Shown here piece by piece: positions 8,661 through 15,786 of a stretch of 64,000 bases of DNA. The first letter of the stretch is position 1, and each line of letters begins with the position of its first letter. Below the pieces are notes generated by a model that saw only the letters and a list, made by a program, of their open reading frames with translations, had not been told where the DNA came from and made no database searches. Where the stretch lies: contig DATBGS010000090.1 in assembly GCA_036557885.1 (NCBI GenBank), forward strand, positions 86,969-150,968, given 5' to 3'. The translations under genes were made by a program, and so were the position numbers. The stretch comes from DATBGS01 sp036557885. GTDB taxonomy: Bacteria; Chloroflexota; Ktedonobacteria; Ktedonobacterales; DATBGS01.

Positions 8661-9371
8661 ATGCTACCTTTCTCGACGGAGAGCCTGGAACTGCGAAGAA
8701 AACTGGCCTATGCCTGTCGTATCCTGGCCGCCAACGGCCAGAATGATACAGTCTATGGACATGTGAGCCATCGGCAGGCTGGGGAAGAGGGGTTTTGGAT
8801 GAAGCCCGCCGCGCTGGGCCTCGATGAAATCATACCTGATACGCTCATTCGGCTGGACCTGGATGGCACGCTGCTTGAGGGGGAATTGCCCCGGCACGTC
8901 GAATATCCTATTCATGCCGAGATTTTTCGAGCCAGGCCAGAAGTGACCTGCGTCATTCACACACATCCGCTCTCTTCCATTGCTTTCGCTGCGACCAACC
9001 AGCCGCTCCGGGCAGTGTCGCATGAGGGCGCGCAGTTTACGCCCCCTGATGTGCCGCGTTTTACCCAAACCTCCGATCTGATTGTGAGCCGCGAGCTTGG
9101 CGAGGCGGTGGCAGCTACCCTGGGCACAGCGCTGGCATGCTACCTCAGAAATCACGGCATAGTTGTGGCGGCGGCTACTATTGAGGAAGCAGTAGTGGCG
9201 GCAATCAACCTGGAGCGTGCCAGCCAGGTGCAGCTTCTGGCAGTTTCAGCATATCACTCCTTTCATTGGACCGCTGACGAAGAGAGCCTAAGGAAACGGG
9301 CAAGGATTTATACCCCCCAGGCGATGCAGAACGTCTGGAACTATTACTGCCGACGTATCGGTCCTCTCTAA
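8661..9371 (+). CDS. class II aldolase/adducin family protein
   Basis: Zinc-dependent lyase of the fuculose-phosphate aldolase/ribulose-phosphate epimerase superfamily; some relatives decarboxylate aromatic acids. The 236-residue chain carries HTHP (His100, His102), Glu81 and a third zinc ligand His165 in LRNHGIVV, all at the spacing of L-fuculose-1-phosphate aldolase. The phosphate-binding region (NGQNDTVYGHVS) is present but not the classic form, so a phosphosugar substrate is not assured. The start has GGCGGAG at the right distance. The neighbours downstream are an FAH-like remnant, a creatinase-like protein and an IclR regulator, which points to a catabolic role, possibly for an aromatic or heterocyclic compound. 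Confidence 0.8.
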   Translation: MLPFSTESLELRRKLAYACRILAANGQNDTVYGHVSHRQAGEEGFWMKPAALGLDEIIPDTLIRLDLDGTLLEGELPRHVEYPIHAEIFRARPEVTCVIHTHPLSSIAFAATNQPLRAVSHEGAQFTPPDVPRFTQTSDLIVSRELGEAVAATLGTALACYLRNHGIVVAAATIEEAVVAAINLERASQVQLLAVSAYHSFHWTADEESLRKRARIYTPQAMQNVWNYYCRRIGPL

Positions 9372-9407
9372 ACGGAGCGTGCCTTTTCAACTGATGGAGA
9401 GCATGCG

Positions 9408-9464
9408 ATGAAGTTAGCGTTATTTAACGGCAATCGGCTGGGTGTGGTGACTGGAGAGCGCTGA
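9408..9464 (+). pseudogene. FAH-family start fragment (remnant or leader ORF)
   Basis: An 18-codon reading frame encodes MKLALFNGNRLGVVTGER and then TGA. It has a GGAGA ribosome binding site. The peptide matches the typical first strand-turn-strand of fumarylacetoacetate-hydrolase-family proteins; compare MRLATYRTDGGPRLGVVRDE of the FAH gene at 17034. Nothing resembling the rest of that family follows before the creatinase-like start at 9540. The simplest reading is a gene start left by a deletion. A translated leader peptide for the next gene is the alternative. Confidence 0.55.
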
Positions 9465-9539
9465 ACCTGCGCTGTGGAGGAAATTGAGAGATGGGCAGCA
9501 GTCCTATGTGAGCGTGCCAAGAGCGAAAGGGGAAAGAAG

Positions 9540-10781
9540 ATGACGGGAGCCTATCAGCCCGAAGTGCCCCGCTTCTCGCTGGATGAGCGAGAACAGCGCT
9601 GGGGGCGCGTGCGTCAGTTGATGGCGCGTGACCGGCTGGATGTCATTGTCGTGCCGCGATTTGCTGGTCCCTGGGATGGCGGGAACGCCAATGCCCGCTA
9701 TCTGAGCGGTCTGGGTGGCAATGGGGCTGGCGGGACGATCATTTTCCCACTGGCTGAGGAGGTGACGGCCATCGTTGGTCCGGTGCCCGCGCGCGAGTAT
9801 TGGCTGGCGTTTCAAGATTGGGTCACGGATATTCGCTTTGCGGGCCGCAATCTGGCGTTGGAGGCGGGCGGGTCGGGCAGCAGCGGCTTTCGCGCCGGGA
9901 GTGGGGTAGTGGAGCGGCTGCGGGAACTGAAACTGGAGCGGGGCCGCATTGGTCTTGCTGGTCTAAGCGGTTCGCCGCGTCTGCCGGATGGCATTGTGCC
10001 GCATGGCCTCTATGTTGGCTTGCAGGAGGCATTCCCACAGGCCGAACTGGTAGATGCTACCGGGCTATTGGATGAGGCCAGGGTTGTGAAAAGCGCGGAG
10101 GAGTTGGCGTTCATGGAGCGTGCCCTGGCGCTGGCCGAAGACGCGATAGACACGCTGATCAAAGAGGCACGTCCCGGCGTCCCAGAAGCGACGGTGTATA
10201 TGCGTATGCTCTCCAGCATGGTTGAGCATGGAGGCGAAATTCCCACTCTGCTGCTCTGGTCTGCCGGATGGCCGCAGCCCTATCGCACGTATATGCTGCC
10301 CAGCCAGAAGCCACTGCAAGCTGGCGATGTGATTAACGCCGAGATTGACGGCAATTATGGCGGCTATCGGGCGCAGTTCACGATCACCGCGACGCTGGGG
10401 CATACCAGGCCAGAGTATCAGGACATGTTTCGCGTTCAGCAGGAGGCGTTGCAGGCGTGTTACGCGCATCTGCGCCCCGGCATCCGCATGGGCGAATTGC
10501 TGCCGATCTGCGAGGCAGCAGCCAAAGGCACGCCCTACACCTGTCGGTTGATTATGCACAGCCGGGGGTTGGGCGATGACGCGCCCGTGATCGTGTTTGG
10601 CGCGCGTGACCCAAAGATTCTGAACTGGCCGATTGAAGAAAACCACAGCTTTATCATCAAACCTGTGGTCTGGAAGGGCGAATGGGAGCAGTTTGTGTGT
10701 TGGGGCGATCAGGTTGTCGTAACGGCACATGGCCCGCGCAGATTGGGCAAGCGCCCGCCCGCGCTGCTCGAAATCCTCTAG
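9540..10781 (+). CDS. creatinase/Xaa-Pro peptidase (M24) family protein with altered metal ligands
   Basis: A 413-residue protein with the two-domain creatinase/prolidase layout: an N-terminal domain (about 1-160) and a C-terminal pita-bread domain. In metal-dependent M24 peptidases the ligands are Asp, Asp, His, Glu, Glu. Here the first Asp (AEIDGNYGGY) and a His (MHSRGLGDD) remain. The second Asp position reads GYRAQ, the first Glu region reads FIIKPVV, and the last reads WGDQVVV. Creatinase itself uses this fold without metal, so a metal-free hydrolase acting on a C-N bond is plausible. The start was moved to the ATG at 9540, preceded by AAAGGGGAAAG. An IclR regulator gene follows. Confidence 0.75.
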   Translation: MTGAYQPEVPRFSLDEREQRWGRVRQLMARDRLDVIVVPRFAGPWDGGNANARYLSGLGGNGAGGTIIFPLAEEVTAIVGPVPAREYWLAFQDWVTDIRFAGRNLALEAGGSGSSGFRAGSGVVERLRELKLERGRIGLAGLSGSPRLPDGIVPHGLYVGLQEAFPQAELVDATGLLDEARVVKSAEELAFMERALALAEDAIDTLIKEARPGVPEATVYMRMLSSMVEHGGEIPTLLLWSAGWPQPYRTYMLPSQKPLQAGDVINAEIDGNYGGYRAQFTITATLGHTRPEYQDMFRVQQEALQACYAHLRPGIRMGELLPICEAAAKGTPYTCRLIMHSRGLGDDAPVIVFGARDPKILNWPIEENHSFIIKPVVWKGEWEQFVCWGDQVVVTAHGPRRLGKRPPALLEIL

Positions 10782-10857
10782 CCAGCCACGCACTCTACTT
10801 AAACGGGTAGCATTCGAGGCTGTCCCTGAGCCAGCATCGTCATCAGCCGGAAATATT

Positions 10858-10886
10858 TTGACAATAGAGCATCCAAATGGTAGTCT
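10858..10886 (+). promoter_or_regulatory. probable promoter of the IclR-type regulator gene
   Basis: TTGACA at 10858-10863, 17 bases, then a weak TAGTCT at 10881-10886, about 50 bases ahead of the regulator start. It lies just upstream of a 19-base element (10894-10912) that resembles the operator region of the gentisate operon. Confidence 0.4.
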
Positions 10887-10893
10887 AGTATCA

Positions 10894-10912
10894 TTATTCA
10901 AGACATGTTTCC
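10894..10912 (+). promoter_or_regulatory. candidate regulator site shared with the gentisate operon promoter
   Basis: TTATTCAAGACATGTTTCC here aligns with TTAATCAAGACGCATGTCCC at 13035-13054, allowing a two-base gap. Both lie just after a TTGACA promoter. A common binding site for the IclR-type regulator encoded next to it is possible. Confidence 0.35.
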
Positions 10913-10938
10913 TAGATAGTGGGGATGAAGAGCGGGCT

Positions 10939-11742
10939 ATGCGACAAAATGTCATCCGCAAGACAGATGGCACTGTTCCATCTGGGCGCAACGCCACTGC
11001 TGACCGGGCTATAGATGTCCTGTTGCTTTTTACCGAGCAGCAGCCTGTCCTGACGGCTGAAGAGGTTTCCGAACGGCTGGGCATGTCGCGCAGCACGACC
11101 TATCGCTATCTGCAAAGCCTGCGCTCTTCTGGCCTGGTCGAGGACGATACGAGCAGCGGCGGCTTCCGCCTGGGGCCAGAAATCTTACGCCTGGCGCGGG
11201 TTGCCCGTCAGGGTTTGGGTCTGCCAGAACTGGCCCTGCCCATCATGCAGGAACTCTCAAAGCAAACGAGCGAATCTGTGATCTTGACGCGGCGCGCGGG
11301 CCAACAGGTCATCTGCATCGAGCGCGTTGAAAGCGTCCATCGCGTCCGGCTCTCTTACGAGCGGGGGCAGGTGCTGCCGCTGCACGCGGGAGCCTCGGCC
11401 AAGGTCTTGTTGGCCTTTCTGCCCCAAGACGAGATTGAAGCTGTGCTGCGCATGGGGCCATTTCCACGTTACACTGCCCGGACCATGACTGATCCTGCAA
11501 CCTTGCGGCAGCAGCTAGAGGCGATTCGCGCGCGCGGATACGCGATGAGCGAGGGCGAAGTAGACGACGGCGTGCGCGGTATTGCCGCCCCCATCTGGAA
11601 GACAAACGGGGAGATCGCAGCAGGCTTGAGCGTGGCCGGGCCAGCCTTTCGCCTGAATGAGCAGACGTTGCCCCAGGTCATTGAGGCAGTAAAACAGGCG
11701 GCCAGCAAGATCAGTGACCGCCTGCACGAGCATGAGCAATAA
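10939..11742 (+). CDS. IclR family transcriptional regulator
   Basis: A 267-residue DNA-binding regulator. The N-terminal winged helix (about 20-80) shows ADRAIDVLLLFTEQQPVLTAEEVSERLGMSRSTTYR-type features and ends in GGFRLG. The C-terminal IclR effector domain has LPLHAGASAKVLLAF, RGYAMSEGEVDDGVRGIAAPI and a final amphipathic helix. Relatives control aromatic and acetate catabolic genes in response to small carboxylic acids. The frame is open far upstream, but the ATG at 10939 starts the conserved domain. Position between a creatinase-like gene and the gentisate operon suggests it controls one or both. Confidence 0.88.
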   Translation: MRQNVIRKTDGTVPSGRNATADRAIDVLLLFTEQQPVLTAEEVSERLGMSRSTTYRYLQSLRSSGLVEDDTSSGGFRLGPEILRLARVARQGLGLPELALPIMQELSKQTSESVILTRRAGQQVICIERVESVHRVRLSYERGQVLPLHAGASAKVLLAFLPQDEIEAVLRMGPFPRYTARTMTDPATLRQQLEAIRARGYAMSEGEVDDGVRGIAAPIWKTNGEIAAGLSVAGPAFRLNEQTLPQVIEAVKQAASKISDRLHEHEQ

Positions 11743-11751
11743 CGGGCCAAA

Positions 11752-12867
11752 CTACAGCGGCGGATTGACCATCACAAAACGTGGATTGCCTATTCTCTCC
11801 CAGATGGTTTCAGCAGCCTGATTGACATCGGCCAGCGCAAACCGATGGGTGATGAGCGCGGAAACATCCAGGCGGCGCGCCTGGAGCAGCTGGATAAGTT
11901 CGCGCGCGTCGCGCCGCACGTAGCCGTTCGAGCCTCTGATCTGATAGCCTTGCTGCATAATGCGCGTGTAGGGCAAAGCCAGTTCGTTATGGTTGCCGCC
12001 CGCCAGTGTGATTTTGCCGCCCTTTCTCATCGCCAGCATGGACTGCACCGTCACCTCTGGCGCCGCCGGTAGCACGTCAACGACGGCATCCGCGCCTTTG
12101 CCATCAGTCAGGGCGCGAATCTGCTCCGTCAAAAGCTGGCGCTCGCGCCAGTCGTCGGGCAGATCGTCCATAGCCACTATCTTCACCAGGTCCGGCTCCA
12201 AAGCCTGTATCTGCTCCAGTGTTTCGCGTCTGCGGGAGACAGCGATGATGCTGGTAAACCCAAATAAGGGCGCGCACTTGACCAGGGCTGCCCCCACGCC
12301 GCCGGTGGCGCCGTTGACGACGAGCGTTTCCCCATGATTGGGCTGGGTCAGCCGAATGGCTCGGAAGGCCACCGCCAGGCTGTGTATCCGCGCGCCCACC
12401 TCAAAGGGGATAGTCTCCGGCAGCGGGTCAAGCTCCCACTCAGGCACCTTGACATACTGCGCCAGGCCGCCGTTGTGGTACTGCTGATAGAGTGGCATGC
12501 CTTGCTCGCTATAGACCGCGCCACCAATCAGCGACGCAATGGGGCACATCGGCTCCAGGTCGGTGCGGCAGTAGTAGCAATTACGGCAGGTAAGGACGGG
12601 ATGCACCCGGACTCGCTCCCCTTCTTTCACCGAAGTAACACCCTCGCCCACTTGCGCCACAACTCCGGCCATTTCATAGCCCAGAATGGTAGGTAGAACC
12701 CGCATCCTGCCGCGATTTCGCCAGAGCGACAGCACTCCTCTTGTCAGGCCGGTGGATTTCACCTGGACCAGCACTTCTCCAGCCTGAACCTGGGGGATGG
12801 GGACTTCCTCAAGGCGAAACGTCTGCTCACCAGCGTGGACTCTGGCAGCTCTCATGGTACCTGGCAT
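11752..12867 (-). CDS. zinc-alcohol-dehydrogenase-like protein (MDR superfamily)
   Basis: A 371-residue medium-chain dehydrogenase/reductase with GroES-like N-terminal and Rossmann C-terminal domains; NGATGGVGAALVK is the nucleotide-binding turn. The four-Cys structural zinc lobe is intact (Cys94, Cys97, Cys100, Cys108 in CRNCYYCRTDLEPMC). The catalytic zinc site is not: the usual Cys-His pair after TG is Thr42-Arg43, and GHE is GYE (Tyr64). A classic zinc alcohol dehydrogenase reaction is therefore unlikely; a zinc-independent reductase role is more plausible. AGGAGAG precedes the ATG at 12867. It diverges from the gentisate operon and converges on the IclR gene, ten bases apart. Confidence 0.8.
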   Translation of the reverse strand: MPGTMRAARVHAGEQTFRLEEVPIPQVQAGEVLVQVKSTGLTRGVLSLWRNRGRMRVLPTILGYEMAGVVAQVGEGVTSVKEGERVRVHPVLTCRNCYYCRTDLEPMCPIASLIGGAVYSEQGMPLYQQYHNGGLAQYVKVPEWELDPLPETIPFEVGARIHSLAVAFRAIRLTQPNHGETLVVNGATGGVGAALVKCAPLFGFTSIIAVSRRRETLEQIQALEPDLVKIVAMDDLPDDWRERQLLTEQIRALTDGKGADAVVDVLPAAPEVTVQSMLAMRKGGKITLAGGNHNELALPYTRIMQQGYQIRGSNGYVRRDARELIQLLQARRLDVSALITHRFALADVNQAAETIWERIGNPRFVMVNPPL

Positions 12868-12998
12868 GGTGTTCTCTCCTCTCAGATAATGCGCGTTGCC
12901 AGCGCGTTCAATCTCTCTTGTTGACGCTCAGTATAGAACATGTTATGTTTTTGCGCGGCAGACACTCTTGATGATGTGCTGCTGGCAAAACGGAACCC

Positions 12999-13027
12999 TT
13001 GACAAATGCTTCAACAGATGGTATTGT
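12999..13027 (+). promoter_or_regulatory. promoter of the gentisate operon
   Basis: TTGACA (12999-13004), 17-base spacer, TATTGT (13022-13027): four of six -10 matches with a perfect -35. It is the best sigma70-like promoter in the divergent region. Confidence 0.6.
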
Positions 13028-13030
13028 TGT

Positions 13031-13064
13031 CCTATTAATCAAGACGCATGTCCCGATTGATAGG
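13031..13064. promoter_or_regulatory. inverted-repeat operator at the gentisate operon promoter
   Basis: CCTATTAATC (13031-13040) and GATTGATAGG (13055-13064) form arms that match at 9 of 10 positions around a 14-base centre. The site begins four bases after the -10 and covers the predicted transcription start, which is the place for a repressor. The centre holds the TCAAGACGCATGT element also seen before the IclR-type gene. Confidence 0.6.
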
Positions 13065-13270
13065 ATTTGAGCACATCTGATGAGCATGCAGGGACGCTCA
13101 CGGATGTCTGATGGTTTGGTGTGCTGGTGGGGCATACAAAGGGTGAGTACCTGGCATGAAGCGTAGATCAACCAAAGGGGGCAGTGACCCAGCAGAGATC
13201 GCCAGAGCGTTGCAAAACTACCTGGAGTGTAGGTAAGAACTACCTCACGAGACGAAAGGAGACTCTAAGG

Positions 13271-14581
13271 ATGGCCGATTCCGCTCTCTCCAATGATGCT
13301 GGCATTCCTTCCAATGTTCTTGTGAGCGATGCCCCTGAGGCATTGCAGGCCCCAACCAAATCTGTTGGTGTCGTCTTTCAGGTCTTATTTTTGCTGGCAA
13401 ACGTCGCCGTCTGGATGGCAAAGTTCCCCTTTACTGGACTGATCTTACTCAACCAGATCATCGGCTTTGAGCCAGATGCCGTTGTTCAAAATACCGATCT
13501 CGCTATCATTGTCGGCGTTGGCTCCTTCTTCGGTCTGGTTGCTAACCCGATTGCCGGCGCGTTGAGCGACAGGACCACCGCCAGTTGGGGACGCCGCCGT
13601 CCCTGGCTTGTTGGAGGCGTGATTATCTCCTCCGCTATCCTCGTCTTGCTCGCGCAAGCAACGAGCTTTACGATGCTTCTGGTTGGGTGGACGCTCTATC
13701 AGATTGCCAACAATGTCGTGCTGGCTGCTGTGATCGCGGTGGTCCCCGATCAGGTGCCACGCCGTCAGCGGGCCAGTATCTCCGCCTACATCGGCCTTGG
13801 ATTCCCGCTGGGCCTGATTCTTGGCAGCACGCTGCTGGTCAAGAAGATTCTCCACTCGCAGATTCAGCCCTCCTACTATGTGATCGCTGCTATCTTTCTG
13901 GTGGTCATCGTGCTGTTAGCGGTAACACTGCCCGATAAGCAGCTTCCCAAGAGCGCCAAGCCCGCCTTCAACCTTGGCAGGTTCCTGAAGAGTTTCTGGA
14001 TCAGTCCGGTGAAGTATCCCGACTTTGGCTGGGCCTGGATTACCCGTTTCTGCATTATCATTCCCTCGGCAGCGGTGACGGTGTTCCTGGTGGGCTACTT
14101 CCAATCGGCGCTGGGCGATAGCCATGATGCCGCCGAGACCCACTACACCACTTTTAGCACGATTTACGGCATCATCCTGATTGTGTGCGCCCTCTTGAGC
14201 GGCTTCATCTCTGATAGGATTCAGCGCCGCAAGGTGTTTGTGATGGCCGCAGGCTTTGTCGTGGCGATTTCGATGGTCCTGCTGGCCTTCTTCCATACCT
14301 GGGGGGCTGCCACAATTGCCGCCGCGCTTTTTGGCTTTGGGTTTGGCATCTATCTCGCGGTGGATTACGCGCTGCTCACTGAGGTTTTGCCTTCACAGAG
14401 CGACCGGGGCAAAGACATGGGTGTGTTCAACATCGCTAACAGCTTGCCACAGGTGATTGTTCCCATCATCGCGGCGGTTTCCGTAATTGCCTCGCAAAGC
14501 TATACGATCCTCTTTGTGATTGTCGCTGTTGCCGGTGTTCTGAGCGGGGCGCTCATCAAGCCGATCAAGAGCGTGCGCTAA
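13271..14581 (+). CDS. major facilitator superfamily transporter
   Basis: A 436-residue integral membrane transporter with about 12 hydrophobic helices. The cytoplasmic loop GALSDRTTASWGRRRPWL between helices 2 and 3 is a form of the MFS signature found in the GPH/SLC45-like branch, and a matching SGFISDRIQRRK is in the second half. The start is the ATG at 13271, preceded by AAAGGAG; the frame extends upstream but has no better start. As first gene of the gentisate operon it most likely imports an aromatic acid such as a hydroxybenzoate. The sequence alone does not fix substrate or coupling ion. Confidence 0.85.
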   Translation: MADSALSNDAGIPSNVLVSDAPEALQAPTKSVGVVFQVLFLLANVAVWMAKFPFTGLILLNQIIGFEPDAVVQNTDLAIIVGVGSFFGLVANPIAGALSDRTTASWGRRRPWLVGGVIISSAILVLLAQATSFTMLLVGWTLYQIANNVVLAAVIAVVPDQVPRRQRASISAYIGLGFPLGLILGSTLLVKKILHSQIQPSYYVIAAIFLVVIVLLAVTLPDKQLPKSAKPAFNLGRFLKSFWISPVKYPDFGWAWITRFCIIIPSAAVTVFLVGYFQSALGDSHDAAETHYTTFSTIYGIILIVCALLSGFISDRIQRRKVFVMAAGFVVAISMVLLAFFHTWGAATIAAALFGFGFGIYLAVDYALLTEVLPSQSDRGKDMGVFNIANSLPQVIVPIIAAVSVIASQSYTILFVIVAVAGVLSGALIKPIKSVR

Positions 14582-14626
14582 GCCCAGAGGAGCTTTCTTG
14601 ACGGAAAGGCTGGAAGGTAAGCACAC

Positions 14627-15697
14627 ATGAAATACTACATCGTCATGCAGCAGGACTCCGTTTTGGTGATGGCTCACCAGCACGGACGGTGGCAGCTTGA
14701 CATTCGCCTGGAAGGGCTGCCTGTCAACTGCATCGCCACAGACCCACATATTCCTGAGCGGGTCTACTGCGGGACGTTTGGGAAAGGGCTGTGGCGCAGC
14801 AGCGACGCTGGCGAAACCTGGGAGCCGGTGGGCGAGGGTATTACGCATCCTGAGATTATGTCGGTGGCCGTCAGCCAGGCCGAGCGCGTTGGCAAGTATG
14901 GCGTCGTCTGGGCGGGAACCGAGCCGAGCGCGGTGTTCCGTTCCGAGGATGGCGGCAACACCTGGCAAGAGCGCCCGGCACTGCTTGATCTCCCGTCGAG
15001 GCCAACCTGGAGCTATCCTCCGCGCCCGCATACGCACCATGTCCGCTGGATTCAGCCCGACCCGCTGGTGCCAGAGCGCCTCTTTGTTGCCATTGAGCAA
15101 GGCGGGGTCATGCGCAGCCTGGACAATGGCCTGACCTGGGAGGACCGCAAGCCGGGCGCGCAACTGGATGGGCACAGCATGAAAATGCACAAACTGGCTC
15201 CAGGTCGGCTGTATGAGGCGGCGGGCGGTGAAAAGCCGGAGTTTGTGGACGAGCCACTGGGACGCTACGTGGTGATGCAAAAAGGCGGCTATGCCGAGAC
15301 ACGCGACGGCGGAGCCACCTGGGAGACGCAAACAGAAGGGTTCGGGCACCACTACCTCTGGTCGGTAGCGGTGGACCCCGGCAACGCCGATACGGTTCTC
15401 GTCTCGGCCTGTCGGGGACCGGAGCAAGCCCACCGGCCACCAACGGCTGAGTCGTTCCTCTATCGCCGCACTGCTGGCACGCCCTGGCAGTTAGTCAGCG
15501 AAGGGCTGCCAGAAGCCAGAGGCTCGCTGGTCTATGATCTGGCGACCAATGAGGCGGAGCCGGGTGTCTTCTATGCGGCCACGAACCGGGGCGCCTTCCG
15601 CTCGGCAGATGCCGGGCAAAGCTGGGAGAAGCTTGCTCTTGCCTGGCCGGAACGCTATGCCAAGATGCACGTGCGTGGCACCGCCATTGTGCCGTAA
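14627..15697 (+). CDS. BNR/Asp-box beta-propeller protein
   Basis: A 356-residue protein with five Asp-box motifs of the form S/T-x-D-x-G-x-T/S-W at about 58-65, 106-113, 164-171, 225-232 and 326-333. This is the repeat of sialidase-like and sortilin-like beta-propellers. There is no signal peptide, so it should be cytoplasmic, which is unusual for the fold. Clustered histidines (PHTHHVRW, DGHSMKMHKL, GFGHHYLW) could form a metal or active site. It lies between the transporter and the first flavin hydroxylase in the gentisate operon. Function is unknown; a lactonase or isomerase role in aromatic degradation would fit but is not shown. Confidence 0.75.
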   Translation: MKYYIVMQQDSVLVMAHQHGRWQLDIRLEGLPVNCIATDPHIPERVYCGTFGKGLWRSSDAGETWEPVGEGITHPEIMSVAVSQAERVGKYGVVWAGTEPSAVFRSEDGGNTWQERPALLDLPSRPTWSYPPRPHTHHVRWIQPDPLVPERLFVAIEQGGVMRSLDNGLTWEDRKPGAQLDGHSMKMHKLAPGRLYEAAGGEKPEFVDEPLGRYVVMQKGGYAETRDGGATWETQTEGFGHHYLWSVAVDPGNADTVLVSACRGPEQAHRPPTAESFLYRRTAGTPWQLVSEGLPEARGSLVYDLATNEAEPGVFYAATNRGAFRSADAGQSWEKLALAWPERYAKMHVRGTAIVP

Positions 15698-15718
15698 AAA
15701 CCGCCTGACCGCTTTTCC

Positions 15719-15753
15719 TATGAGGAGTTCTCCAACCAGGAGAACTCCTCATA
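15719..15753. terminator. perfect 15-bp hairpin between operon genes
   Basis: TATGAGGAGTTCTCC and its exact complement flank the loop AACCA. There is no T-run on either side. It sits between the propeller gene and the flavin hydroxylase, so it may act as a partial terminator, an RNA-stability element or a processing site within the operon. Confidence 0.6.
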
Positions 15754-15786
15754 GACCGGCTGCCTTCACAGGAGCCACCTTGCGCT

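Larger units (their letters stand above)
12868..13270. other. divergent control region and long leader of the gentisate operon
   Basis: About 400 bases between two divergent genes. It contains the promoter and inverted-repeat operator described separately. From the predicted start near 13034 a leader of about 235 bases precedes the transporter gene. Small hairpins are seen (TGAGC/GCTCA, 13081-13100; TACCT/AGGTA near 13218-13235). No ORF in it is convincing. Confidence 0.5.

Noticed and set aside
10065..11096. Minus-strand ORF of 343 codons over the creatinase-like and IclR genes
   Set aside because: Antisense to two recognised genes and without any domain.
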